Part shown: positions 8,463 to 16,183 of the stretch, one piece after another
Layout: every line of letters starts with the position of its first letter
Position numbering within the stretch: the stretch's first letter is position 1
Made by a program: the position numbers and the translations under genes
NCBI GenBank assembly: GCA_016190505.1
Contig: JACPQM010000045.1
Coordinates: forward strand, 1-54,643
DNA: 54,643 nt
Direction of reading: 5' to 3'
From: Chloroflexota bacterium
Lineage (GTDB): Bacteria > Chloroflexota > Dehalococcoidia > JACPQK01
Notes under the pieces: generated by a model
The model's input: only the letters and a program-made list of their open reading frames with translations
Database searches by the model: none
What the model was told of the DNA's origin: nothing

Positions 8463-9053
8463 ATGGTCCTGAGCGACAGAGACATAAAAGCGGAAATAGG
8501 GCGGGGCCGCATCGCCATCGAGCCCCTGGACCCGGCCTGTATTCAGCCGGCCAGCGTGGACATCCATCTGGGTAACCGGTTCCGGGTGTTCCGCAACACG
8601 CGCCGGCCCTACATTGATGTGCGCCTGGACATGGAAGACCTGACTGAGCTGGTCCAGCAGGGGGACTCGGAACCCTTCATATTGCATCCCGGGGAATTTG
8701 TGTTGGGCGTCACCCATGAGTCGGTGTCGCTGCCCGACGACATTGTGGCCCGGCTGGAGGGCAAGTCATCCCTGGGGCGCTTGGGGCTGCTGATCCACTC
8801 CACCGCGGGGTTCGTGGACCCGGGCTGGCAGGGGCATCTCACCCTGGAGCTGAGCAACGTGGCCCGCTTGCCCATCACCCTGTTCCCGGGTATGCGCATC
8901 GGGCAAGTCTCGTTTCTGCGGCTGTCGTCCCCAGCGGAGCGGCTGTATGGTGTGGCTGGACTGGGGAGCAAATACCAGGGGGACGAAGGCCCGACACCCA
9001 GCCGCTACCACCTCGATTTTCCCGCGCGACGACCAGGAGACATGCCACACTAG
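8463..9053 (+). CDS. dcd: dCTP deaminase
   Basis: 196-residue nucleotide deaminase that converts dCTP to dUTP, or to dUMP in bifunctional forms, feeding dTMP synthesis. The start at 8463 follows ggag and gives the family N-terminus [12 protein letters not shown]. Signature motifs are [10 protein letters not shown] (31-40), [10 protein letters not shown] (100-109) and [19 protein letters not shown] (112-130), where Glu129 corresponds to the catalytic glutamate of E. coli Dcd. Length and motifs are complete. Sequence alone does not separate the plain deaminase from the deaminase/dUTPase form. Confidence 0.93.
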   Translation: MVLSDRDIKAEIGRGRIAIEPLDPACIQPASVDIHLGNRFRVFRNTRRPYIDVRLDMEDLTELVQQGDSEPFILHPGEFVLGVTHESVSLPDDIVARLEGKSSLGRLGLLIHSTAGFVDPGWQGHLTLELSNVARLPITLFPGMRIGQVSFLRLSSPAERLYGVAGLGSKYQGDEGPTPSRYHLDFPARRPGDMPH

Positions 9054-9128
9054 CTACGCTACCCGGTCCGGAATGGGCGCTCTGTCTCCCCTGGCTGGCC
9101 CATTGAACGTGGAGGACGTATAGGCCCC

Positions 9129-10214
9129 ATGGACTACATGGCCCGGGCGCTAGAAGTTGCCCGCCAGGCCCTGGGGCGGGTCAGCCCCAATCCGGCGGTA
9201 GGCGCTGTGGTGGTCCGAGATGGACGCGTGGTGGGCGAGGGCTGTACCCAGCCGCCGCCTGGCCCCCACGCTGAGGCCGTGGCCATGGACCAGGCCGGTG
9301 AGGGCGCTCGCGGTGCTACGCTCTATGTCACGCTGGAGCCCTGTGACCACCAGGGCCGTACTAGCCCCTGCACGCAAGCGATCTTGGACGCCGGCATCGC
9401 CGAGGTGCACATCGCCACCATTGACCCCAACCCTCTGGTCAACGGCCGGGGCAAGGCGAAACTGGAGGCCTCGGGGGTACGTCTCCGTGTGGGAGAGCAC
9501 GAGCAGGACGCCCGAGAGCTCAACGAGGCGTTCATCAAGTGGATCACCACGGGTATCCCCTTCCTCACCGCCAAGTTCGCCATGAGCCTGGACGGCAAAC
9601 TGGCCACCCGCACCGGCGAGTCCCGCTGGATTACCGGCGAGGCCTCGCGGCAGCACTCCCATGAGCTGCGCCGGGTGGCCGACGCCATCCTGGTGGGGGT
9701 GAACACGGTGCTGGCCGACGACCCACAGCTCACCGTGCGCTTGGGCGAGGAGGCCGCCAGGCAGCCGCTGCGGGTGGTGGCCGACGGCCTGGCCCGCACG
9801 GCGCCTACGGCGCGCCTGCTGCACGAGCCAGGGCAGACGGTGATCGCCGTGACCCACCTGGCCGACGAAGACAAGATAGCCGCGCTGCGCCAGGCAGGCG
9901 CTGAAGTGTGGCATGCGCCCGCCGTCAATGGTCTGGTGGACCTGGGCTGGCTGCTCTCCGAGCTGGGCCGGCGGGAGATCACCAGCGTGCTGGTGGAGGG
10001 CGGGGCCACCCTGCTGGGGTCAGTCTTCGACCAGAGGCTGGCCGATAAGGTGGTGGCCTATATCGCCCCCATCATTATCGGTGGGCGCTTGGCGCCGCCA
10101 GCCATCGCGGGCCAGGGGGTGGCCGGCCTGGCGCAAGCACTGCGCCTGGAACGCCTGCGCGTGGAGCGCCTGGGGGAGGACATCGTAGTGGTGGGGTATC
10201 CGAAGAAGGAGTGA
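9129..10214 (+). CDS. ribD: RibD, riboflavin biosynthesis deaminase/reductase
   Basis: 361-residue bifunctional enzyme of riboflavin synthesis. The N-terminal half is the deaminase domain with the zinc site PHAEA (His47, Glu49) and EPCDHQGRTSPCT (Cys72, Cys81). From about 145 on is the NADPH-dependent reductase domain (KFAMSLDGKLATRTGESRWI, then LVEGGATLLGS near the end). Both domains appear intact. A ggagg lies 13 nt upstream of the ATG, rather far, but the start fits the family. No other rib gene is nearby, so riboflavin genes are scattered in this genome. Confidence 0.94.
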   Translation: MDYMARALEVARQALGRVSPNPAVGAVVVRDGRVVGEGCTQPPPGPHAEAVAMDQAGEGARGATLYVTLEPCDHQGRTSPCTQAILDAGIAEVHIATIDPNPLVNGRGKAKLEASGVRLRVGEHEQDARELNEAFIKWITTGIPFLTAKFAMSLDGKLATRTGESRWITGEASRQHSHELRRVADAILVGVNTVLADDPQLTVRLGEEAARQPLRVVADGLARTAPTARLLHEPGQTVIAVTHLADEDKIAALRQAGAEVWHAPAVNGLVDLGWLLSELGRREITSVLVEGGATLLGSVFDQRLADKVVAYIAPIIIGGRLAPPAIAGQGVAGLAQALRLERLRVERLGEDIVVVGYPKKE

Positions 10215-10222
10215 AACAGGTG

Positions 10223-10345
10223 ATGGAGAGCGACACGTTCGAGAGCGATACCGAGGGGCTGTTGGCGCTGACCGCCAGCGCTGACCCGGTCCTGGCTGAG
10301 ATATGGAACAATGAGAAGGACGCAGCCTATGATGACCTATCATGA
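10223..10345 (+). CDS. 40-residue acidic ORF resembling an antitoxin tail
   Basis: A short ORF starting ATGGAGAGC 8 bp after ribD and ending TGA at 10345. The product is very acidic and ends in AEIWNNEKDAAYDDLS, resembling the IWDNEEDAVYDDL-type tails seen at the C-termini of many small antitoxins; this is recollection of the family pattern, not a search. It lacks any DNA-binding part, so it may be the remnant of an antitoxin gene or a minimal one. There is no adjacent toxin other than the Uma2-fold gene 38 bp downstream. Confidence 0.5.
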   Translation: MESDTFESDTEGLLALTASADPVLAEIWNNEKDAAYDDLS

Positions 10346-10383
10346 TCGCAGCAAAAAGCAGTAGGACGGGGAGGTAGCGGTCT

Positions 10384-10938
10384 ATGGCTACACAGAGGAC
10401 TCTGTTGACGGCGGACCAGTTCTTCCGCGAGTACGCAGGCAAGGAAGGTCGGTATGAGCTGGTGAGAGGAGAGGTTGTGCCAATGACGCCACCAGGTACG
10501 GTCCATGGGGCTGTAATGATGAACATAGGCGCGATCCTCCGGGCGCATGTCAAGGAACACGAGTTGGGTTTAGTTGTCGGGGAGAGTGGCTTCTTGCTAG
10601 AGCATGCCCCAGACACCGTACGCGGTCCCGATGTATCCTTTGTGAGGAAAGCCCGGATTGCGGCCGGTGGCGTGCCCGTGGCCTTCTACCCAGAGGCGCC
10701 CGACCTAGCAGTGGAGGTAGTCTCCCCTTCGGACACGGCTGCGGAGCTGGAGGTCAAGGTGCGCGAGTACCTGCGGAACGGGACGGCACAGGTCTGGTTG
10801 GCCTACCCAGAGAGCCGCACGGTCCACGTCTACAACCGGGATGGCACAGCCAGGTGGTACGGGGAAGATGAAACGCTGGAGGGAGCCGACGTCCTGCCCG
10901 GATTCTCCGTGCCCGTGCGGGAGTTCTTTGCGCTGTGA
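10384..10938 (+). CDS. Uma2-family protein (PD-(D/E)XK nuclease fold)
   Basis: 184-residue member of the Uma2/DUF820 family, expanded in Cyanobacteria and Chloroflexota. Typical pieces are LLTADQFF and YELVRGEVVPMTPPG in the N-terminal third, GPDVSFV (about 81-87), then PDLAVEVVSPSD followed by a conserved Lys in KVREYLRNG, which together make the PD-(D/E)XK site, and the tail LPGFSVPVREFF. The family is thought to be nuclease-like, but its biological role is unsettled. It often occurs as mobile, multi-copy genes, which agrees with its position beside the small antitoxin-like ORF and the REP/transposase remnant. Confidence 0.88.
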   Translation: MATQRTLLTADQFFREYAGKEGRYELVRGEVVPMTPPGTVHGAVMMNIGAILRAHVKEHELGLVVGESGFLLEHAPDTVRGPDVSFVRKARIAAGGVPVAFYPEAPDLAVEVVSPSDTAAELEVKVREYLRNGTAQVWLAYPESRTVHVYNRDGTARWYGEDETLEGADVLPGFSVPVREFFAL

Positions 10939-11100
10939 GGGTCCCTTGGAGCGCCTGGGGGGACGATGGTCCGGCGGTGGGCTATCCAACAAAGCTTTGA
11001 CACGGTGCCGGCCGCGTACGCTAGCGGTAGTCGGCACAACGTTGAAGCGGGGCAAGTGCTTTGGTACTCCTAATTCAGCGAGAACGGGGGCTTGTGGATT

Positions 11101-11583
11101 ATGGAAGAGCCATCCATATCTGTGGACACCCAGTATAGCGAATTATACCAGCATTTTCGCTTAGAGATTGGGCTGATCTGGCGAACTCTCCCTGTTACCG
11201 CTGCCATTGTAGGGGCGGCCGTAGTTTCCGGGTTTGGTCTGGTGTCTGATTGGGTCGCAAGGGAGGCCATTCTCCTGATCGCCCTCGGAATGACCGTGGC
11301 GCTTACCCTCATCCTGGGCAAATTCCGGTACTATTCCGAACTGTTCGAGCACACCTTAACAGAAATGGAGACGAGCCGGGCAGTGAAGGTTATCCAGAAA
11401 AGGAGCAATGTCCGTGACGACTTGCCCATAACGCGCTACTGGTATCCCAAGGTGCCGCAGGGGTGGCAACAGAAGGTCGGCGCAGACGCGACGTTGATCT
11501 GGGCCATGCGCTTCTTGGTCGTAGTGCTTCTTGCTCTTACGATATACAATGCTGCCTCACGGCTTGGCCTACCGGACTCTTAA
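11101..11583 (+). CDS. Small membrane protein, unknown function
   Basis: About 160 residues with three hydrophobic segments: roughly 28-48 (TAAIVGAAVVSGFGL), 54-74 (AILLIALGMTVALTLILG) and 138-155 near the C-terminus (FLVVVLLALTIYNAA). Between them lies a soluble stretch with KFRYYSELFEHTLTEMET and a YWYPKVPQGWQQK motif. ATG 11101 was chosen over TTG 11092 because a run of Gs upstream gives a plausible ribosome site. I do not recognise the family. The layout resembles small membrane proteins of the SMODS/SLATT-like type, but without a partner gene this is only a resemblance. Confidence 0.65.
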   Translation: MEEPSISVDTQYSELYQHFRLEIGLIWRTLPVTAAIVGAAVVSGFGLVSDWVAREAILLIALGMTVALTLILGKFRYYSELFEHTLTEMETSRAVKVIQKRSNVRDDLPITRYWYPKVPQGWQQKVGADATLIWAMRFLVVVLLALTIYNAASRLGLPDS

Positions 11584-11612
11584 CGGGTCAATCTGCCCAG
11601 GCAGGCAGCCAA

Positions 11613-12073
11613 GTAGGGTGGGTGAAGCGCAGCGGAACCCACCACGGGCAGTACGGGCGGCAGGCTCCAGGAAGAGCACCACAAGGTTGGAAGGAAGACG
11701 ATGCCGGAATACCGTCGCGCTTACCTGGAAGGGGGCACCTACTTCTTCACCGTTGTGAGCTACAACAGGCGGCCCATTCTCAAAGACCACGCAGCTATTG
11801 ACCTGCTCTGGCAATGCTTTCGCAAGGCGTCGGCTACACATCTGTTCGATTTGAATGCCATCGTGGTCCTGCCGGATCACCTTCACGCCATCTGGCCGCT
11901 ACCCGATGGTGACTCCGATTTCTCCATAAGGTGGCAGCAAATCAAGTCAGCGTTCAGCCTGCGCTACCGGAGCCTGCCTTCCGGGGGCGTTTCAGGGTCC
12001 ATGCGCAAGAAGGGGGAGAAGGTAGGCTGGCAGGGGCCCGGAGGTGGTTTCCGCTGCGCTACACCCACCCTAC
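11613..12073. mobile_element. REP-RAYT-REP element, degraded
   Basis: A REP unit at 11613-11643 (gtagggtgggtgaagcgcag, then cggaacccacc) and an inverted copy at 12043-12073 flank a tyrosine-transposase ORF on the plus strand. This is the known layout of REP-associated tyrosine transposases, which are related to IS200/IS605 enzymes and act on their cognate REP hairpins. The right REP lies directly after a truncated transposase, so the 3' part of the gene is missing. The matching REPs at 169-349 indicate past activity in this genome. Confidence 0.85.
11701..12033 (+). pseudogene. REP-associated tyrosine transposase (RAYT), 3'-truncated
   Basis: ATG 11701 follows ggaaggaag. The first ~107 residues match the RAYT/Y1 transposase family: MPEYRRAYLEGGTYFFTVV at the start, then the HUH-type metal motif VVLPDHLHAIWPLPDGD, then FSIRWQQIKSAF. 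The protein should continue with the helix bearing the catalytic tyrosine (VDYIHWNPVKHG-like), but after KKGEKVGWQ the reading frame runs straight into the inverted REP at 12043 and then into unrelated sequence. The catalytic Tyr is therefore absent and the enzyme should be inactive. The frame happens to stay open to 12282, but that part is not homologous protein. Confidence 0.85.
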
Positions 12074-12092
12074 TTCGCTTCACCCGCGCCCA

Positions 12093-12641
12093 CTACAGCA
12101 CCGCCCGGGCTGCGGCTATCACCGCCGCCGCAAGCACGGGCACCCGCAGGTTGTCGTCTACGGGCAGGGGCAGGAACTCGAACAGCGCCGCGGCAAGAGC
12201 GCCGAGCGCCAGCAGGGGCACGCCCAGCCCCAGATGCGAGGGCAACAGGAGGCCGCCCGACACCAGGGCGGCGGCCACGTAGGCCAGGCTCCCTTCCAGG
12301 CTCTTGCCCCGCCAGCGGCGCCGGCCCCATTTGCTGCCCACTGCCGCGGCTACCGGGTCCCCCACCGCCTGGAACAGCACGGCGTTGGCCGCCACGCCAA
12401 TGTCGAAGACCAGGAAGCACACCAGCGCTCCCGCCACGAAGTAGGTGCTGCCCGTGGGCCGATGCTGTTCCTCAGCCCGAATTATGGGGATGCGCCGGGC
12501 CATCCACGCTGATACTGACGGGAAAGACAGGCGCACGGTCTCCATGGCGCCAAAGGCCACCCCCGCTACGGCCAGACCCACCAGGACCGTCTCCCGCGAG
12601 ACGACCAGAGCGAGCACAGGGGAAAAAAGACCCCCCGACAA
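12093..12641 (-). CDS. Polyprenol/diacylglycerol kinase-like membrane protein
   Basis: 182-residue, strongly hydrophobic protein. The pattern VGDPVAAAVGSKWGRRRW, then GKSLEGSLAYV, then FEFLPLPVDDNLRVPVLA is characteristic of the SEC59/DGK1/VTE5 group of CTP-dependent lipid-alcohol kinases (dolichol, phytol, diacylglycerol). These act in the membrane on polyprenols or lipid alcohols. The first usable start is TTG 12641, 29 bp after the upstream M20 gene. The N-terminal RK-H motif usually found before the first helix is not visible, so either the start is wrong or the N-terminus is shortened. The stop lies 20 bp from the REP at 12043-12073. Confidence 0.78.
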   Translation of the reverse strand: MSGGLFSPVLALVVSRETVLVGLAVAGVAFGAMETVRLSFPSVSAWMARRIPIIRAEEQHRPTGSTYFVAGALVCFLVFDIGVAANAVLFQAVGDPVAAAVGSKWGRRRWRGKSLEGSLAYVAAALVSGGLLLPSHLGLGVPLLALGALAAALFEFLPLPVDDNLRVPVLAAAVIAAARAVL

Positions 12642-12670
12642 GGTGCCAGGCTTGACGGAGGAGGGGGTGG

Positions 12671-13876
12671 CTACCTGGTGGCGCCCTGTTTGGCAGCATT
12701 CTGCCTGGTCATGGCCTGCTGGAACTCTTGATGCGCCCGGGCTAGCAGGTCCGGATTGGTGATGACGTCCACTGCGGTCATGGCCATGGCCTTGGCCCCG
12801 TCCAGCAGGCCCTTCACCCCGGCCTCGGAGGCCGCGGCCTGGGCGAACTCCGGTGAGTGGCCCTGCACGCCCACGGGAGCGATGGCAATGGTGGGGTGGA
12901 CCGAAGGCACCAGATGGCTGACGTTGCCCATATCGGTGCTGCCCATGCCTTTGGGAGGCTCCTCTGAGATGGCGCGCCCCAGGGCATGGAGGTTGCGAGC
13001 GAAGGCCTCCGCAAGCGTCTGGTTGGTGCGCATGGGCCGGTACTTCACGTCGGCCCAGCGGTGGGACAGCCGCGCCCCGGTGGCCTGGGCGGCGCCTTTG
13101 AAGCAGTCCAGAACCCGCTGCTGGAGCAAGTCCAGGTAATCCTCGTCTTCCGCCCTGACCAGAAAGCTCCCTGCGCTGTGGGCCGGTACCACGTTGGCCG
13201 CCTCGCCGCCATCGGTGATGACGCCATGGATGCGGGCCTTGTCATCGACATGCTGGCGCAGCGAGTTGATGGCAGTGAAGGATAGTATCATGGCCTCCAG
13301 GGCGTTGATTCCCTCCTCAGGTGCGGCAGCCGCATGAGCGGCTCGGCCAGCGAACTCCACGTCCAGCCCGATGCAGGCCAGGGCGTAGGCCTGGGCCTTG
13401 TTGCGCACGCCGGGATGGACGATCATGGCCACATCCAGGCCGGAGAAGGCCCCTCTTTCCGCCAGGATGGCTTTACCTCCGTAAAGCTCCTCGGCGGGCG
13501 TTCCCATGACTATCACCTGGCCACCCCATTCATCTACCACGGGACGCAGTGAGACCGCTGCCCCGACCGACGCCGTGGCGATGATATTGTGCCCGCAGGC
13601 ATGCCCGATCTTGGGCAGGGCATCGTACTCGGCCAGGAAGGCAATGACTGGCCGGCCAGACCCATAGTCGGCGCGGAAGGCCGTAGGCAGATCGCCTATC
13701 CTGGTCCGGATAGCGAAGCCTTCATCGCGGAGATAGCTGCTGAGCCACTCAACCGCCTGGTGCTCCTGAAAGCCAAGCTCGGGGTGGGAATGTATAAGCT
13801 GGCTGAGCTGGACTAGCTCGCTGCGCTTGGCCTCCACCCCGGCCATCACCACTTCCTTGAGCTTTTCCTGGTTCAA
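12671..13876 (-). CDS. M20-family amidohydrolase (PM20D2/AbgB-like)
   Basis: 401-residue di-metal hydrolase that cleaves amide bonds of N-acyl amino acids or dipeptides. Candidate catalytic/metal residues are visible: HPELGFQE at 31-38, EYDALPKIGHACGHN at 83-97 with Cys94 and His96, GTPAEE with Glu129/Glu130, and His154 in IVHPG. The lid domain spans about 180-300 and a terminal His motif sits in VGVQGHSPEFAQ. The start is TTG at 13876 with a good aggagg site 8 nt upstream. The EYDALPxIGHACGH form is typical of the PM20D2 subgroup. It is likely co-transcribed with the kinase-like gene downstream; the exact substrate cannot be read. Confidence 0.9.
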   Translation of the reverse strand: MNQEKLKEVVMAGVEAKRSELVQLSQLIHSHPELGFQEHQAVEWLSSYLRDEGFAIRTRIGDLPTAFRADYGSGRPVIAFLAEYDALPKIGHACGHNIIATASVGAAVSLRPVVDEWGGQVIVMGTPAEELYGGKAILAERGAFSGLDVAMIVHPGVRNKAQAYALACIGLDVEFAGRAAHAAAAPEEGINALEAMILSFTAINSLRQHVDDKARIHGVITDGGEAANVVPAHSAGSFLVRAEDEDYLDLLQQRVLDCFKGAAQATGARLSHRWADVKYRPMRTNQTLAEAFARNLHALGRAISEEPPKGMGSTDMGNVSHLVPSVHPTIAIAPVGVQGHSPEFAQAAASEAGVKGLLDGAKAMAMTAVDVITNPDLLARAHQEFQQAMTRQNAAKQGATR

Positions 13877-13927
13877 GCGGGGCCTCCTGTCCGGCGGTTA
13901 GCCCCATTATAGGGCAATCGCTCCGGC

Positions 13928-13956
13928 TTGCACTATGTCGCTCCGGGAGCTACAAT
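13928..13956 (+). promoter_or_regulatory. Promoter for the winged-helix ferredoxin gene
   Basis: TTGCAC (13928-13933), a 17 bp spacer and TACAAT (13951-13956), 49 bp upstream of the ATG at 14006. This is one of the best sigma-70-type matches in the window. Confidence 0.6.
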
Positions 13957-14005
13957 CCAGTTATTCCCCCTTGAACTATTGACCGCAGACTTTAAGGAGT
14001 GAGCC

Positions 14006-15040
14006 ATGGACGACGCTGGCGTGTATCGCGATCTGGCCAAGAAGCTCCAGTACCCCCTGGAAAGCCACAAGTTTGAGCGGGTACTCAGCCTCATCATGAC
14101 GCCCGATGAGGCCAGGTTGCTGTTGCTGCTTCCAGCTACCGCCGAGGAATTGGCCGCCAAGGTGGGCCGGGACGTGCGAGCTACCATGGACAGCCTGGTG
14201 CAGCGGGGCGCCGTGTTCTCCTCCCGCAGAGGATATTCCCTGCCCAAGAACGCCATCCAGTTCTACGACTCGGCCTCCAGCGCCGGCTCTCGGTTTGTGG
14301 ACCAGGAGCAGAAAGACCTGTGGCGGGAACTGCACCTGGGTGAGTTTGGCCAGGTGTGGACGGACTGGCTGGTGCGCAAGGGCGAGCCCCAGTGGCGCAT
14401 TATGCCCAACTCGCGCTCTCTGGAGATGAGCGCCATACGCCAAGAGGACATTGTGCCTTCCGAGGACGTGCGCGGCATCATCCGCCGCGCCCAGGTCATC
14501 GCCCAGATTGACTGCAACTGTCGCTACATCATGCGCGGCTGCCAGGTGGAGCCGGAGGTCTGCCTTCAGTTCAACCGCAACGGGGAGTACCAGCTCAGCA
14601 GGGGCGCCGGCGTCCGCCTCACAGCGGAGGAAGCGCTGGCCCGCATGGAGCTGTCCATGGAGCGCGGGCTGGTGCACCTGGGGCTGAACACCAGCGATGA
14701 CCCACCGTCGCTGTGTAGCTGCTGCGGTGATTGCTGCAGCATCATTGTCCACCTGAAGCACCAGGGCAAGCTGGCCACGGGCCTTGCCCAGAGCCGCTAT
14801 CAGGCTGCGGTGGAGCAGGGCACCTGCGACGGCTGCCAGGTATGCATGGACCGCTGCATCTTCGACGCTATCCAGATGGTGCGGGTGCCCGGCACCAAGC
14901 GCCTCAAAGCCCAGATTGACCCGGAGAAATGCTACGGCTGCGGCGAATGCCTGTTGACCTGCCAGCCCCGGGCATTATCCCTCAAGCTGATGCGCCCTCC
15001 CGAGCACATCTTCGAGCCCGGCCGCGCCTCATTCTACTAG
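14006..15040 (+). CDS. Winged-helix 4Fe-4S protein, Cys-rich
   Basis: 344 residues with a strong aaggag site. Residues about 30-90 look like a winged helix-turn-helix (MTPDEARLLLLLPATAEELA, then AAKVGRDVRATMDSLVQRG). The C-terminal quarter is a two-cluster ferredoxin: Cys274, 277, 280, 284 (CDGCQVCMDRC) and Cys309, 312, 315, 319 (CYGCGECLLTC). In between are two further Cys groups, 170/172/179/186 and 237/239/240/243/244 (CSCCGDCC), which could hold another metal cluster. The family occurs in anaerobes; a redox-sensing or electron-transfer role is plausible. It has its own promoter and a hairpin right after the stop. Confidence 0.85.
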   Translation: MDDAGVYRDLAKKLQYPLESHKFERVLSLIMTPDEARLLLLLPATAEELAAKVGRDVRATMDSLVQRGAVFSSRRGYSLPKNAIQFYDSASSAGSRFVDQEQKDLWRELHLGEFGQVWTDWLVRKGEPQWRIMPNSRSLEMSAIRQEDIVPSEDVRGIIRRAQVIAQIDCNCRYIMRGCQVEPEVCLQFNRNGEYQLSRGAGVRLTAEEALARMELSMERGLVHLGLNTSDDPPSLCSCCGDCCSIIVHLKHQGKLATGLAQSRYQAAVEQGTCDGCQVCMDRCIFDAIQMVRVPGTKRLKAQIDPEKCYGCGECLLTCQPRALSLKLMRPPEHIFEPGRASFY

Positions 15041-15050
15041 GAACGGCATT

Positions 15051-15100
15051 CACCTCACCCCCTGGCCCCTCTCTGTTTACGGAGAGGGCAGGGTGAGGTG
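15051..15100. terminator. Hairpin between convergent genes
   Basis: A 10-bp perfect outer stem (cacctcaccc / gggtgaggtg) with an inner imperfect stem (cccctctc / gagagggc). It lies between the stops of the convergent ferredoxin and hydrolase genes and could act as a bidirectional terminator. The ctcaccc...gagaggg sequence recurs at 27657-27730 and 33068-33100, so it is also a dispersed repeat. Confidence 0.6.
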
Positions 15101-15108
15101 TCACGCCC

Positions 15109-15915
15109 TCACATCGGGTGCCGCCTCAGGAATTCCAGTTGCACGCGGTTGAACTCGGCGGTGGCCTGTAGCGTGGACAGATGGCCGACGCCCTGGAACA
15201 CTACGAGATCTGAGCCAGGGATGAGATGTTGGACCGCCTGGGCATACTCCGGGAGCGTGATGATGTCTTGGGCACCGACGGTGATCAGCGTGGGGCAACT
15301 GATGAATGGCAGGCGTTCAGCCGCGTCGTGCAGGAGATCGGCCCAGTAGTGCTGGGCCACGCCCTCCAGCGGCGGCGGGTTCTTGAGCCGCAGCCTTTCC
15401 CTGTCGGCCACCACGTCCTCGTGTTCGTTCACGAACTGCGGCGTGAACAGGGACAGCGAGTTGTTGGCTACCACCAGGGGCCAGTCCCCCGTCTCCACCA
15501 GGCGGCGGCGCAGCTCGAACTGGCGGCGCAAGTGGGGGTGAGATGCGGTCCGGGCCCAGGTGGAGTGCAGAGAGAGCGTGTGGACCATCTCGGGATGGGC
15601 CAGAGCCAGCTCCTGGGCCACGGCTGAGCCGAGGGACGCCCCAGCCACGTGCACCCGGCGGGTCCCTAGGACCTCTACCAGGGCAGCCGCGTCGTCTGCC
15701 ATGAGCCGCGGCGTGTAGGGAACCACGCTGCCCTTGTCCGTGCCCCCGATGCCCCGGGGGTCAAAGGTGATGCAACGGTACTCCTTGCGGAAGGCGGCTA
15801 CCTGGGGGTTCCAGGCGACGTGGTCGCCCCCGGTGCCAGCGATAAGCAGCAGCGGCTCGCCCGACCCATGTATCTCGTAGTAGACCGCGATGCCGTTGGC
15901 GGTGACTCTGGGCAT
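15109..15915 (-). CDS. Alpha/beta hydrolase
   Basis: 268-residue alpha/beta-hydrolase-fold enzyme. The nucleophile elbow is GASLGS (Ser94), the oxyanion region is LLLIAGTGGDHVAWNPQ, and the acid and base appear in VGAQDIITLPEY and GVGHLS near the C-terminus. ATG 15915 has a gggaggag site and starts MPRVTANGIAVYYEIHGSG. An in-frame start 7 codons earlier is less well placed. It resembles 3-oxoadipate enol-lactone hydrolase or esterase-type proteins, but the substrate cannot be assigned. It is a single gene, divergent from the envelope module. Confidence 0.88.
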   Translation of the reverse strand: MPRVTANGIAVYYEIHGSGEPLLLIAGTGGDHVAWNPQVAAFRKEYRCITFDPRGIGGTDKGSVVPYTPRLMADDAAALVEVLGTRRVHVAGASLGSAVAQELALAHPEMVHTLSLHSTWARTASHPHLRRQFELRRRLVETGDWPLVVANNSLSLFTPQFVNEHEDVVADRERLRLKNPPPLEGVAQHYWADLLHDAAERLPFISCPTLITVGAQDIITLPEYAQAVQHLIPGSDLVVFQGVGHLSTLQATAEFNRVQLEFLRRHPM

Positions 15916-16071
15916 TGATACTCCTCCCACGGACAAGCTGCTACTGGAATCACGGGCGGGTCAGACTGCTGGCGCTGGGCCGGTGCGCCACCGCCAGCAG
16001 TCTAGCACTGACATAGCCGCATCGTCGAGCCCGTCTGCCAACATCCTCAAACTTTCTTAACCATTTAGGGC

Positions 16072-16164
16072 TATAAAGGAAGAGGAACGAAACACGAGCG
16101 AGGAGGTCTCCCCGATGAGGAAACACTGATGGAATCTTCAACAGATGCCGATGGTGTCACATAA
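16072..16164 (+). promoter_or_regulatory. 5' leader with two mini-ORFs
   Basis: A TATAAA at 16072-16077 is a candidate -10. About 25 bp further an aggaggt site precedes ATG 16115, which encodes only MRKH before a TGA. That stop overlaps the next ATG (16129, TGATG), which encodes MESSTDADGVT and ends TAA at 16162-16164. Twenty bases later the true gene begins with its own ggagg. The strong ribosome site on a 4-codon ORF and the stop/start overlap look like a translated leader; a chance arrangement cannot be excluded. Confidence 0.4.
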
Positions 16165-16183
16165 GACGCGGGAGGTTATGCAT

